A stretch of DNA of 64,000 nucleotides. Origin: Armigeres subalbatus (lineage: Eukaryota; Arthropoda; Insecta; Diptera; Culicidae). The notes below the pieces were generated by a model, which did no database searches, was not told where the DNA came from, and saw only the letters and a program-made list of their open reading frames with translations. Both the position numbers and the translations under genes were made by a program. Position 1 is the stretch's first letter. Each line of letters begins with the position of its first letter. The stretch is taken from the NCBI RefSeq assembly GCF_024139115.2, contig NC_085141.1:69419481-69483480 (forward strand), written 5' to 3'. Positions 42,999 to 54,473 of the stretch are shown piece by piece.

Positions 42999-43338
42999 GC
43001 AGCTGGCTTGCTCGGCCTCGCCCGAGTGTTTGGTGTGCGCAGGTTTAGAGGAAACGGCGGAACACGTGTTGTTCGTGTGCTCACGTTTTCGCGCAATGCG
43101 TGACCACATGCTTGCCACATGTGGTCTGGACACTACCCCGGACAACCTAGTTCGGAGGATGTGTAAAGATGAAGTTGGCTGGAACGCCGTTTTATCGGCT
43201 ATCGCCCAAATCGTCTCGAAGCTACACAGAAGGTGGCGCGTGGACTCAAAGATGGCTAGTTTAGGCGCAAATAAGAGGTGGTCCAAGGGATCGGAGTCGG
43301 CTTTATGGGTCATACCGGTGGTCATGCTCTGTGGTTGA
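42999..43338 (+). pseudogene. R1-group ORF2 C-terminal fragment
   Basis: Reads SPECLVCAGLEETAEHVLFV, the Cys/His post-RT motif of R1/LOA-type ORF2, then WNAVLSAIAQIVSKLHRRW and a stop. It is in a different frame from ORF1 and joined to it by the deletion. The same region is seen in the relic at 17040-17625. Confidence 0.85.
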
Positions 43339-43924
43339 ACTCGATCCTTTTATCGAACAAGTGGCCGCGCGAAGAACAGAACGGCGTCGGTCAACCGGGC
43401 GGGTTCCGAGCCCGAGGACGGAAAGGGGTCCTCGTCAAGGCTGGGGCAGGCGTAGGCACCGCGTCGGCAAGTCCCTCTGTGTGCTGGCGAATAGGCCCTA
43501 TCGCAGAAAGGTCAATTTGGGATGCACGCGGCATCATCATTCTTGATACCAGTCGTGCAGAGGGAAGCAGGTGCGAAGTCGACCCTGCCCACCTTCCGAG
43601 GACATAGGGCGTGGTAAGGCCACCTGGAAAGCCGGCAATGCGCTGGCACGATACCATGGTGTTCTTCTAAAAAAGCGAGTTACGATGTTCGGTGCTGCAA
43701 GGACACGCAGCTAACCTCGAGGGTGCGTTGTGCACTGGTCCCCCTTTCAAGTATTACTTTCTGGTTGTACCGAAGGGACTATGGGCTTGGCGGCAATGGA
43801 AACGGTTTAGCGGGTCGGGGATGTAGTTCTACCTCCCTCGTTTGCTGTTGGACGTGATCCATAACCCAGCACTTCCTGGACAACCAAGGATGTCTGTTGA
43901 GCAGATTCCCCCTCCATTGTTTAG

Positions 43925-43976
43925 GAAGAAAAAAAAAACACACACACACACACACATACACACATACATCACCTCA
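43925..43976. repeat. poly(A) and (CA)n microsatellite at LINE 3' end
   Basis: A run of A followed by about a dozen CA units and two CATACA interruptions. Probably grown from the LINE tail. Confidence 0.9.
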
Positions 43977-44898
43977 ATTCGTCGAGCTGAGTCGATCGGT
44001 ATATAACACTATGAGTCTCCGGGCCTTCTATAAAAGTTTGTTTTTGGAGCGATCATTACGTATACTTAGTATACGAGAAAAAAATAGCATTTTATACCCC
44101 GCTCACCCCTGTCACACTTTTTGTATGAAGTATCTGCCCCTGGTGCGATAGATATCACTGACAAATTCTGGCTATTTTGTTAAATTACACGTTTCACTGA
44201 TGCCTTCTGAGAAGCCTAATTATCATGCTATAGATTCGCATCCTCGATCAAAATCGACTCCCAACTATTGGAACGACTATTCAATATTCATTTCCTATTG
44301 AGTTAAAGCTCTTGAATATTTCATCCAGTCATATGGTTTCCCCCCTCGCCAGCGCCCAATGACGGAGTGCCACAATCAGAATAATGTAAAATTCAACCTC
44401 GCCATATCAACTGTCAGTCATACAAACCTGAAACGACCTGTGCACGATAAGTCCCTATTCAAACTGACCCAAACCATCGGACGACACCCAAAATATGAAG
44501 CATAATCGACTGAGCCTGGTGGAGTAAAATCACCCTAGTTATTAGTTTGCTGCTATCGGTACCGGTGTTTACATTCGCTACGCGATCAGTTTTTGATTGT
44601 TTTTTTTTCGGGCAAAAATAGCAGTTTATAGAAAGTTTTCGGTTCAAACAAGTGACTGATTTCAAAAAGTGATGTTTAATTTGCATTCCATCAACATTTC
44701 GGGCTGCTTATGTGCGGAGAAGTGAGTAAAAACTTGATTTTTCCAATGCCCTTTGAGAAGAAGTGAAGTGCAGTGATAACCCCACCAAATCGCGAACGGC
44801 TATTAAATTGGCATGAAACTGCTGATTTATGATATAATTCGACCCGAAATTCATAGGACTCTTTAAAGAAACATGTTCATTATCACGGGAAGTAAATA
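43977..44898. other. unassigned, no gene seen
   Basis: Mixed sequence with no recognisable domain, repeat or RNA gene. Confidence 0.5.
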
Positions 44899-45162
44899 CA
44901 GGGTGTTCAATAAGTTCGAATACACTTTCAAAAAATGTTTAAAAATTGTAATTAAATTATTTCTTTTCTCGGTTACATTTCATTGAAAGTATTGTTTATA
45001 AGGAACGTTTGTAACATTTCTTCTGGAATGAGCTTTATTTTGTACTTCTTCGCGAGCTTCAAACGTTTCTGAAATCCATCGCAAGCGGCACGCACAGTCT
45101 GCATGGGCATTTCGTTCCAGATTTTGAGAATTACGTCTTGAACTGGTCCAAGTTACTAACCT
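44899..45162 (-). pseudogene. Tc1/mariner-type transposase 3' fragment with one terminal repeat
   Basis: On the plus strand a TA is followed by CAGGGTGTTCAATAAGTTCG, a mariner-like terminus. Inward on the minus strand comes VQDVILKIWNEMPMQTVRAA, CDGFQKRLKLAKKY, then a stop. This is the C-terminal tail of Tc1/mariner-superfamily transposases, downstream of the catalytic triad. The rest of the transposase and the other terminus are missing. Confidence 0.72.
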
Positions 45163-46177
45163 TGTATTCGTACAGCTTTAACATAATAAAGGATTACAGA
45201 CTCAACCTACAATGTTATGGAATTAAATAAACATGATGGAAAATGACATACAACAGAATAATTTTCACTAAAAGGCTACTAAGATGCTGGAATAATAATA
45301 TACACCGTATCTGTCACTTTAAATCCCCCCTCTTCTGATTAATGGTTCGCGTAAAAAGCTGGATAGTAACACCCACGACCTTTGGATCATTTGCCCTATC
45401 AACAATTTCAGCACTGCTTTAGCAACAAAAACTGAGCAGCTTATCCTCGGCATTAGTTTGTTGAGTTTCCATATAATCATGTTGCCAAGCAGTTAATTGA
45501 ATTGAATTATTTGGTTCAATAGATGGGAAGGTAATTAACCTGGCAAATAGGATTTTCCCGGTAACATGCTTTCCGAATACAAGGCCTGTGGCCTATACTT
45601 TATTCACTGACCACAACTTTTGAAATCAATCCCGGTGCTAATTGTTCTACAAACAATCATTGTGACCGTTCCTTGTGCTGTACTCTGGAAAAACCACTTT
45701 TCTACATAGAAGGTGAATCGAAAATTAGGTTCGCTCTGTCACCTTTTCGGAAATGCCAGGATCAACATTTGACTCCGTCTTGGTCATCCTTTATCCTTTG
45801 CCATGGCGACGGAAATCCATCCAATTGGTCAGCACAAATAAACCAACCCCACAATCCTGTGGAGGTCCATTGTGTCCATTCACTGGGGGTTAGGTCAACA
45901 ATCCGTCCAACTTTCTAGTTTGGTTATTTGTTTCCGAATCCTAAAATCACTGTGATGCACAGTGGCGGATTGCTTGATACAAATTCGGATATTTATGATT
46001 CTGCATCATACCATACATATAGGTAGAGATCAATGATGAAAGAAACCTAAAGCGTTGCTTCAAATGAATTACATATTATGTTACTTCTCACCATGTTTTC
46101 GGGAGTAGGTAAAGTTTAGCAATGCTAAAATGAATCAACAAAGTAGAAAACCTCTTCTTTTAAGGGCAATTGTCACA
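45163..46177. other. unassigned, no gene seen
   Basis: About 1 kb without recognised gene. An open frame at 45673-45918 has no identifiable domain. Confidence 0.5.
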
Positions 46178-46367
46178 CACGGTGTGCCTGTGACGGTTAT
46201 TAACGAAAAAAAATGTCCATCCATTCTGAACTCGCCTTTCGAAAGATATAATTGTGGGGAATAAAGTGAGTCGGGAAACAGGATTCGTATTTTTGGTTAC
46301 ATTGGATTCACGATAACAATAATGAAATAAACAAAACTATTTTAAAATGACAATAATAAAAAATGAT

Positions 46368-49300
46368 TCATTCATTCATTTATTTAGTTAACATCTAAAC
46401 AGATAACACTGAATCAACAATTTGACGCCACAATGCACGGTTCGAGGCCGCGTCTCTCCATCCTCGGATACGCCCCACGCTCGCCAAGTCGTTCTGCACC
46501 TGGTCTGCCCATCTCGCTCGCTGCGCTCCACGCCGTCTCGTACCTGCCGGATCGGAAGCGAACACCATCTTTGCAGGGTTGCTGTCCGGCATTCTTGCAA
46601 CATGTCCTGCCCATCGTACCCTTCCGGCTTTAGCTACCTTCTGGATACTGGGTTCGCCGTAGAGTTGGGCGAGCTCATGGTTCATTCTTCGCCGCCACAC
46701 ACCGTCTTCTTGCACACCGCCAAAGATGGTCCTAAGCACCCGTCTCTCGAATACTCCGAGTGCTTGCAAGTCCTCCTCGAGCATTGTCCATGTTTCATGT
46801 CCGTAGAGGACTACCGGTCTTATTAACGTCTTGTGCATGACACATTTGGTGCGGTGGCGAATCTTTTTCGACTGCAGTTTCTTCTGGAGCCCGTAGTAGG
46901 CCCGACTTCCACAAATGATGCGCCTTCGTATTTCACGACTAACGTTGTTGTCAGCCGTTAGCAAGGATCCGAGGTAGACGAATTCCTCGACCACCTCGAA
47001 GGTATCCCCGTCTATCGTAACACTGCTTCCCAGGCGGGCCCTGTCGCGCTCGGTTCCACCCACAAGCATGTACTTTGTCTTTGACGCATTCAGCACCAGT
47101 CCAACTTTTGTTGCTTCACGTTTCAGGCGGGTGTACAGTTCTGCCACCTTTGCAAATGTTCGGCCGACAATGTCCATGTCATCCGCGAAGCAAATAAATT
47201 GACTGGATCTGTTGAAAATCGTACCCCGGCTGTTACACCCGGCTCTCCGCATGACACCTTCTAGCGCAATGTTGAACAACAGGCACGAAAGTCCATCACC
47301 TTGTCTTAGTCCCCGGCGCGATTCGAACGAACTGGAGTGTTCGCCCGAAATCTTCACACAGTTTTGCACACCATCCACCGTTGCTTTGATCAGTCTGGTA
47401 AGCTTCCCCAGGGAAGCTGTTCTCGTCCATAATTTTCCATAGCTCTACGCGGTCTATACTGTCGTATGCCGCCTTGAAATCAACAAACAGATGGTGCGTT
47501 GGGACCTGGTATTCACGGCATTTTTGAAGGATTTGCCGTACAGTAAAGATCTGGTCCGTTGTCGAGCGGCCGTCAACGAAGCCGGCTTGATAACTTCCCA
47601 CGAACTCGTTCACTAATGGTGACAGACGACGGAAGATGATCTGGGATATCACTTTGTAGGCGGCATTAAGGATGGTGATCGCTCGAAAGTTCTCACACTC
47701 CAGTTTGTCGCCTTTCTTGTAGATGGGGCATATAACCCCTTCCTTCCACTCCTCCGGTAGCTGTTCGGTTTCCCAGATTCTGACTATCAGTTTGTGCAGG
47801 CAAGTGGCCAGCTTTTCCGGGCCCATCTTGATGAGCTCAGCTCCGATACCATCCTTACCAGCTGCTTTATTGGTCTTTAGCTGTTGAATGGCATCCTTAA
47901 CTTCCCTCAAGGTGGGGGCTAGTTGGCTTCCATCGTCCGCTGAACTGACGTAGTCATCTCCTTCGCTGTCTTGACTTTCACTGCCTGTGCTCTCAGCGCC
48001 ATTCAGATGTTCCTCGTAGTGCTGCTTCCACCTTTCGATCACCACACGTTCGTCCGTCAAGATGCTCCCATCCTTATCCCGGCACATTTCGGCTCGCGGC
48101 ACGAAGCCTTTGCGGGATGCGTTGAGCTTCTGATAGAACTTGCGTGTATCTTGAGAACGGCACAGCTGTTCCATCTCCTCGCACTCCGCTTCTTCCAGGC
48201 GGCGTTTCTTCTCCTGAAAAAGGCGGGTCTGTTGTCTCCGCTTCCGTCTATAACGTTCCACGTTCTGCCGGGTACCTTGCTGCAGCGCGACCGCCCGCGC
48301 TGCGTCCTTCTCCTCCAGAATCTGTCTGCACTCTTCGTCGAACCAATCGTTCCGTCGACTTCGACCCGTATACCCGACGTTGTTCTCCGCTGCGTCGTTA
48401 ATGGCTGCTTTAACTGTACTCCAGCAGTCCTCAAGAGGGGCCCCATCGAGCTCACCCTCTTCCGGCAACGCTGCCTCGAGATGCTGCGCGTATGCAGTGG
48501 CGACATCAGGTTGCTTCAGTCGCTCTAGGTCGTACCGCGGCGGTCGTCGGTACCGAACATTGTTGATGACGGATAGTTTTGGGCGCAGTTTAACCATCAC
48601 CAGATAGTGGTCAGAGTCGATGTTAGCGCCACGATATGTCCTGACGTCGATAATGTCGGAGAAGTGCCGTCCATCAATCAGAACGTGGTCGATTTGTGAT
48701 TCTGTCTGCAGTGGTGATCTCCAGGTGTACCGATACGGGAGGCTGTGTTGGAAGTAGGTGCTACGAATGGCCATATTCTTGGAGGCGGCGAAATCAATTA
48801 GTCGTAGGCCGTTTTCGTTCGTCAGCCGGTGAGCGCTGAACTTTCCAATAGTCGGTCTAAACTCCTCCTCTTGGCCAACCTGAGCGTTCAAATCTCCTAT
48901 GATGATTTTGACGTCGTGTCTTGGGCAGCTATCGTACTCACGTTCCAGCTGCGCGTAGAATGCGTCCTTATCATCATCAGTGCTTCCGGAGTGTGGGCTA
49001 TGGACGTTGATTATGCTGAAGTTGAAGAACCGGCCTTTGATCCTCAACCTGCACATTCTTTCATTGATCGGCCACCACCCGATCACGCGCCTTTGCATAT
49101 CGCCCATCACTATGAAAGCTGTTCCCAGCTCGTGTGTGTTGCCGCAGCTCTGGTAGATGGTATGATTACCTCTAAACGTTCGCACCATTGATCCCTTCCA
49201 ACAAACCTCCTGCAGCGCTACGATGCCGAATCCACGGTCCTTGAGCACATCGGCGAGTATGCGTGTGCTCCCGATGAAGTTGAGAGATTTGCAGTTCCAC

Positions 49301-49832
49301 GAACCGAGTTTCCAATCGCTTGTCCCTTTTCGTCGCAGTGGTCTTCGCCGATGGTTCCGGTCCGTACTCTCTTGTTGATTGTTCGTTGCTTATGATTTTT
49401 TAAAGGCTGGCTTGCAGGGCCTGACACCAAACCCCCTAAATTTCCGGAGGACCATTCCTCCTTATTCCCGGTGGACCATGGTGCACAGTTTCACTTAGAG
49501 TCCCTCACTGGCACTCGGACGATGATCAGCCGCCCCCACATGAAGAACAGACGCTGTTGCGAGCCGATCCTGACAAGGAGAACAGCCACTCAGTATGATT
49601 AGCACCTCCGGAGAGAAGCAAACCTCCCCTTCCCTGTCAGCATACGACCATAGTTCCCACCGGGGTTGGTTACCCGATCTTCCCTAAGGTTGCTCGTATC
49701 CCGGCCAGCACCACGAGGAGGTAGGGATAGGAGTTGCTGGGTAAGAGGCTAAGGACCGCGAAATGGGGTCTATTTTATTCCTTCAGGTACGCGAAGTACC
49801 AATGGTACGCTTTACCCAGCATTTGCCGTGCC
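46368..49832 (-). mobile_element. RTE-clade LINE inserted in an LTR
   Basis: The 8-bp repeat AAAATGAT flanks it (46360-46367, 49833-49840), and LTR copy B supplies the empty site, so the boundaries are exact. The element is 3,465 bp, minus strand, with a single endonuclease-RT ORF, a 5' UTR of about 450 bp, and a very short 3' UTR ending in ATGA/AATG repeats, a hallmark of RTE elements. JAM1 of Aedes aegypti is the well-known mosquito RTE; identity with it is not established here. Confidence 0.9.
46395..49388 (-). pseudogene. RTE endonuclease-reverse transcriptase, one frameshift
   Basis: The frame opens after a stop near 49389 without an obvious ATG. Endonuclease motifs: SWNCKSLN, VALQEVCWKG, IIGDLNAQVG, SQIDHVLIDG, DSDHYLVMV. 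RT motifs: NKAAGKDGIGAELIK, CPIYKKGDKLECENFRAITI, GSYQAGFVDGRSTTDQIF, HLFVDFKAAYDSIDR (motif A), RRGLRQGDGLSCLLFNIAL, FICFADDMDIVG (catalytic FADD), and VRWAGHVARMPDSNPAKMVF near the C-terminus. One extra base in a CCCC run (plus strand about 47406-47409) shifts the frame between motif A and the GLRQG box. Otherwise the ORF appears intact, so the copy is young but disabled. Confidence 0.92.
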
Positions 49833-50078
49833 AAAATGATAACGTATTTGAAATTCAATCGTAGTAGGCATTTGAAATTCCAGCATACTAAGAAGCTAAT
49901 GAGAAGGCATTTAAAATTCAATCTCAGTAGGCTGACAGGGAATTCTATATTGTTCGAATGAAAATAAACGATGGTGATTCAGTGTTCATTTCTTGGAGCG
50001 TAAGCACGCTTTCCAATTTTAGGAGTTCAAGACAAATTTTCCGCTGATTGAAGAGCGAGGATTTGTAAGGTTACGACA

Positions 50079-50130
50079 ATGCCGCGGTCGTTGCTCCCTC
50101 CTAGGTAAGAAACTATACTAGATGGATATG
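50079..50130. other. sequence after LTR copy A; no clear primer-binding site
   Basis: Reads atgccgcggtcgttgctccc immediately after the LTR. I could not match it to a tRNA 3' end by eye. If the element runs in this direction, the primer site should lie here. Confidence 0.4.
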
Positions 50131-50425
50131 CGAAAAAATGGCAAAAAAGTAAGGTAAGCCGTAATATATGAGGCAAAAGAAAATGATAAGCCTCAGAGAA
50201 GCAAAATAGCAAAACAAATAGATAAGCTATAGATTGACCATCAGAAGAGAAGCCTCAAACAAGAAACGAAATGGCAAAAAAATAAAGATAAGCCATTATA
50301 GGCAAAAGAGAAAGATAAGCCTCAGATGGAAAGACAAAATGGCAAAAAATAATGGTAAGCCATAGAGAAAAATGAAAATCGCATGACAATTTGGCAAAAA
50401 AAAGGTAAGCCAAATCACTTCCTCG
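50131..50425. repeat. minisatellite GGCAAAA...GATAAGCC inside the LTR element
   Basis: At least five imperfect units pairing a ggcaaaa(a) block with a (g/a)ataagcc or ggtaagcc block, with unit length about 30-55 bp. There is no coding function. Confidence 0.75.
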
Positions 50426-51100
50426 GTAAAAGACAATGAGAAGTAATTCGAGATTTGGGCAATGTTGTGAAATTATCGAATTTGCAAAAACAAGTGGTAT
50501 GAGTACAACGTTGAAAGAAGTAATGAGCATTCGAATTACATATTAGGTTGGATATCTCGTTATCAGGAAATATAAGGAAGCATACGTCTGCTACAAAGTT
50601 GCTATGCAGCGCTCGTGCTTAAAATATTACCATAGACATCTTGAAATCTGAATGAATTTCTGTTTTCTACAAAGTTGTTTGAGAAGTAAAAAGCATTGTT
50701 ATGGAATTCAGTTTAGTTCAGAGTTGAACAGGTATGGCGGTTATTGTGTTTAAGGAATTACCTGTTGGGTAAGATATTTCATCATTTTCTAGATATTGAA
50801 AAATGGATTAAAAGAGTTATGGTAGCGCTTATTTACATTATCGTCAAGTTGTTCTCTAGGCGCTTGTTTACATTATATACTTCGGAATTAGTAGTTTTTA
50901 TTCATGTACAATTTTCAAAGCGTTTTATGGGGAATATTGGTACTGAGGTTAGAATGTTAACGAATATCTGATATTGCGGGCAAATCTCTCAAGAAATCTG
51001 ATTTTGGGTAAAAAAAAATGTTTTACTGTGCTTTTGATGTTTATTATGGCAACCATCTACGGACACGATCTAGAGTTAACCCTCGATGATTCGATTATGA
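50426..51100. other. unique interior of the LTR element
   Basis: Non-repetitive AT-rich DNA with small open frames that show no gag or pol similarity I can see. Confidence 0.5.
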
Positions 51101-51104
51101 AGGA

Positions 51105-53612
51105 TTGGATATGAATAGGATTTGGATTTGGAACGGATTTGGATTGGATTTGGATCGGATATGGATTGATTTTGGATCGGATTTGAATTGGATTTGGATT
51201 GGATTTGTATTGAATTTAGATTGGATTTGGATTGGATTTGGATTGGATTTGGATTTGGATTTGGATTGGATTTGGATTGGGTTTGGATTGGATTGGATTT
51301 GGATTGGATTTGGATTGGATTTGGATTGGATTTGGATTGGATTTGGATTGGATTTGGATTGGATTTGGATTGGATTTGGATTGGATTTGGATTGGATTGG
51401 ATTGGTTTGGATTGGTTTGGATTGGTTTGGTTGGTTTGGATTGGTTTGGATTGGTTTGGATTGGTTTGGATTGGTTTGGATTGGTTTGGATTGGTTTGGA
51501 TTGGTTTGGTTGGTTGGATTGGTTGGATTGGTTTGGATTGGTTTGGATTGGTTTGGATTGGTTTGGATTGGTTTGGATTGGTTTGGATTGGTTTGGATTG
51601 GTTTGGTTGGTTTGGATTGGTTTGGATTGGTTTGGTTGGTTTGGATTGGTTTGGATTGGTTTGGATTGGTTTGGATTGGTTTGGATTGGTTTGGTTGGTT
51701 TGGATTGGTTTGGATTGGTTTGGATTGGTTTGGTTGGTTTGGATTGGTTTGGATTGGTTTGGATTGGTTTGGTTGGTTTGGATTGGTTTGGATTGGTTTG
51801 GTTGGTTTGGTTGGTTTGGATTGGTTTGGATTGGTTTGGATTGGTTTGGATTGGTTTGGATTGGTTTGGATTGGTTTGGATTGGTTTGGATTGGTTTGGT
51901 TGGTTTGGATTGGTTTGGATTGGTTTGGTTGGTTTGGTTGGTTTGGATTGGTTTGGATTGGTTTGGATTGGTTTGGATTGGTTTGGTTGGTTTGGATTGG
52001 TTTGGATTGGTTTGGATTGGTTTGGATTGGATTTGGATTGGTTGGATTGGTTTGGATTGGTTTGGATTGGTTTGGATTGGTTTGGATTGGTTTGGATTGG
52101 TTTGGATTGGTTTGGATTGGTTTGGATTGGATTGGTTGGTTTGGATTGGTTTTGATTGGTTTGGATTGGTTTGGATTGTTTTGGATCGGTTTGGATTGGT
52201 TTGGATTGGTTTGGTTGGTTTAGTTGGTTTGGATTGGTTTGGATTGGTTTGGTTGGTTTGGTTTGGTTTGGATTGGTTTGGATTGGGTTTGGATTGGTTG
52301 GTTTGATTGGTTTGGATTGGTTTGGATTGGTTTGGATTGGTTTGGATGGGTTTGGATTGGTTGGTTTGGATTGGTTTGGATTGGTTTGGATTGGTTTGGA
52401 TTGGTTTGGTTGGTTTGGATGGGTTTGGATTGGTTTGGATTGGTTTGGATTGGTTTGGATTGGTTTGGATTGGTTTGGATTGGTTGGTTTGGATTGGTTT
52501 GGATTGGTTGGTTTGGATTGGTTTGGATTGGTTTGGATTGGTTTGGATTGGTTTGGATTGGTTTGGATTGGTTTGGATTGGTTTGGATTGGTTTGGATTG
52601 GTTTGGATTGGTTTGGATTGGTTTGGATTGGTTTGGATTGGTTTGGATTGGTTTGGTTGGTTTGGATTGGTTTGGTTGGTTGGATTGGTTTGGATTGGTT
52701 TGGATTGGTTTGGATTGGTTTGGTTGGTTTGGATTGGTTTGGTTGGTTTGGATTGGTTTGGATTGGTTTGGATTGGTTTGGATTGGATTGGTTTGGATTG
52801 GTTTGGATTGGGATTGGTTTGGATTGGTTTGGAATGGATTTGGATTTAATTTGGTTGGTTTGGATTTGATTTGGTTGGTTTGGATTGGTTTGGATTGGTT
52901 GGATTTGATTTGGATTTGATTTGGTTGGTTTGGATTGGTTTGGATTGGTTTGGATTGGTTTGGATTGGTTTGGATTGGATTCGGATTGGATTTGGATTGG
53001 TTTGGTTGGTTGGATTGGTTTGGATTGGTTTGGATTGGTTTGGATTGGTTTGGATTGGTTTGGATTGGTTTGGATTGGTTTGGATTGGTTTGGATTGGTT
53101 TGGATTGGTTTGGATTGGTTTGGATTGGTTTGGATTGGTTTGGATTGGTTGGATTGGTTTGGATTGGTTGGATTGGTTTGGATTGGTTTGGATTGGATTG
53201 GATTGGTTGGATTGGTTTGGTTGGTTTGGATTGGTTTGGATTGGTTTGGATTGGTTTGGATTGGTTTGGATTGGTTGGATTGGTTGGTTTGGATTGGTTT
53301 GGATTGGTTTGGATTGGTTTGGATTGGTTTGGATTGGTTTGGATTGGATTTGGATTGGTTTGGATTGGATTTGGATTGGTTTGGATTGGTTTGGATTGGT
53401 TTGGATTGGTTTGGATATGATTTGGATTGGATTTGGATTGGATTTGGATTGAATTGGATTGAATTGGATTGGATTTGGATTGGATTTGGATTGAATTGGA
53501 TTTGGATTGGATTTGGATTGGATTTGGATTGGATTTGGATTGGATTTGGATTGGATTTGGATTGGATTTGGATTGGATTTAGGTTGGATTTGGATTGGAT
53601 TTGGATTAGATT
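51105..53612. repeat. 2.5-kb satellite of GGATTGGTTT (10 bp) and GGATTGGATTT (11 bp) units
   Basis: Both ends (51105-51400 and 53405-53612) are mostly 11-bp GGATTGGATTT units. The long middle is 10-bp GGATTGGTTT with frequent GGTTGGTTT variants. This symmetric arrangement suggests the 10-bp form arose and spread inside an older 11-bp array. The repeat lacks stops in several frames on both strands, which creates 160-370 codon open frames (GLDWFGLVWI or PIQTNPNQSK repeats). I treat these as artefacts. Confidence 0.97.
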
Positions 53613-53828
53613 GGTTTTTTTTCAATGGTTTAGTAAATCAATGGATTCAAACAGAACTATCTGAGCAGTTTCAGGACAGCGTCAGAGCTACAACAAATAA
53701 ATTCGCAGCTGTAATTAATATAATAATAACTGCGCCGGTATGAAATAAAGAATTCTTGTTTTCGTATTAACAACTCCAACTAATTTGCGTATCGGAAAAA
53801 ACAGTGATAGAGTAGAAACGGTGAATAT
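53613..53828. other. unique sequence between satellite and LTR copy B
   Basis: About 215 bp containing aataataataactgcgccgg and ending gatagagtagaaacggtgaa before the LTR. It is only weakly purine-rich, so it is not a convincing polypurine tract. Confidence 0.5.
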
Positions 53829-54182
53829 TGTGGGGAATAAAGTGAGTCGGGAAACAGGATTCGTATTTTTGGTTACATTGGATTCACGATAACAATAATG
53901 AAATAAACATAACTATTTTAAAATGACAATAATAAAAAAATGATAACGTATTTGAAATTCAATCGTAGTAGGCATTTGAAATACCAGCATACTAAGAAGC
54001 TAATGAGAAGGCATTTTAAATTCAATCTCAGTAGGCTGACAGGGAATTCTATATTGTTCCAATGAAAATAAACGATGGTGATTAAGTGTTCATTTCTTGG
54101 AGCGTAAGCACGCTTTCCAATTTTAGGAGTTCAAGACAAATTTTCCGCTGATTGAAGAGCGAGGATTTGTAAGGTTACGACA
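53829..54182. repeat. LTR copy B, 354 bp, intact
   Basis: Begins TGTGGGGAATAAAG and ends GGTTACGACA. An AATAAA-like motif sits near the start (gaataaag). It shows the uninterrupted sequence aataataaaaaaatgataacg at the site where copy A carries the LINE. Confidence 0.92.
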
Positions 54183-54243
54183 ATAATATCCAGGCGTCTG
54201 CTATGAAAATTTCAAAATATTTCATCTAGGGAATCGAAAGTTA

Positions 54244-54473
54244 TCCAGCTTTCCACGCTCGGTAATGGCGGCTTGTCGGTGTGTAAAAATCAATCGGTCA
54301 CTGTACTTTTTGACACTAGCTGGAGGAAAACTCACTGGCGAAAAGGCCTTTTTTCCCTTCCCCTCATCCAGGAACGCCAGTGAGCTTTCCTCCAGCTAGT
54401 GTCAAACAGTATACAGTGACCGATTGATTTTTACACACCGACAAGCCGCCATTACCGAGCGTGGAAAGCTGGA
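54244..54473. mobile_element. 230-bp foldback MITE, ends TCCAGCTTTCCACGCTCGG
   Basis: Arms of about 100 bp are nearly perfect inverted repeats, from TCCAGCTTTCCACGCTCGGT inward through gtgaccgattgatttttacac and on to cgccagtga. TA lies on both sides. The right arm of element X (about 55217-55225) has the corresponding sequence gaaagttatagcag (inverted) without the insertion. The whole unit would fold into a single long hairpin. Confidence 0.88.

Larger units (their letters stand above)
41168..43936 (+). mobile_element. R1-group LINE with internal deletion of almost all of ORF2
   Basis: A GC-rich 5' UTR (41168-41409), ORF1, then an abrupt join (about 42990-43015) to the C-terminus of ORF2, followed by a roughly 600-bp 3' UTR. 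The endonuclease and reverse transcriptase, normally some 900 residues, are absent. The flanks both contain gaagaaaaaa (about 41157 and 43924), a possible but low-complexity target duplication. The element ends just before an A-rich and (CA)n tract. It could have been mobilised only by an autonomous relative. Confidence 0.85.
46253..50078. repeat. LTR copy A, interrupted by an RTE LINE
   Basis: LTR sequence 46253-46367 plus 49833-50078. It is nearly identical to LTR copy B apart from scattered substitutions (for example ttgaaattcc versus ttgaaatacc, and the number of A residues at the LINE target). Confidence 0.9.
46253..54182. mobile_element. non-autonomous LTR retroelement with a satellite interior
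   Basis: The two LTRs (5' 46253-50078 including a LINE; 3' 53829-54182) begin TGTGGGG and end TTACGACA, the canonical TG...CA. The element is flanked by a 5-bp duplication ATAAT (46248-46252, 54183-54187). The uninterrupted right arm of element X shows the empty site with a single ATAAT. The interior (50079-53828) has no gag, protease, RT or integrase. It holds a GGCAAAA/GATAAGCC minisatellite and a 2.5-kb GGATTGGTTT array. No convincing tRNA primer site or strong polypurine tract was identified. Orientation is unknown. Confidence 0.88.

Noticed and set aside
47971..49191. Plus-strand frames opposite the RTE ORF
   Set aside because: Antisense shadows. The RTE domains are all on the minus strand.
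51105..53664. Very long open frames on both strands (up to 372 codons) over the GGATTGGTTT array
   Set aside because: They are forced by a stop-free short repeat. All frames are equally open, and the peptides are pure repeats (GLDWFGLVWI or PIQTNPNQSK).
50079..53828. Hidden gag-pol in the LTR element interior
   Set aside because: Six-frame reading outside the arrays shows no protease, RT, RNase H or integrase motifs.
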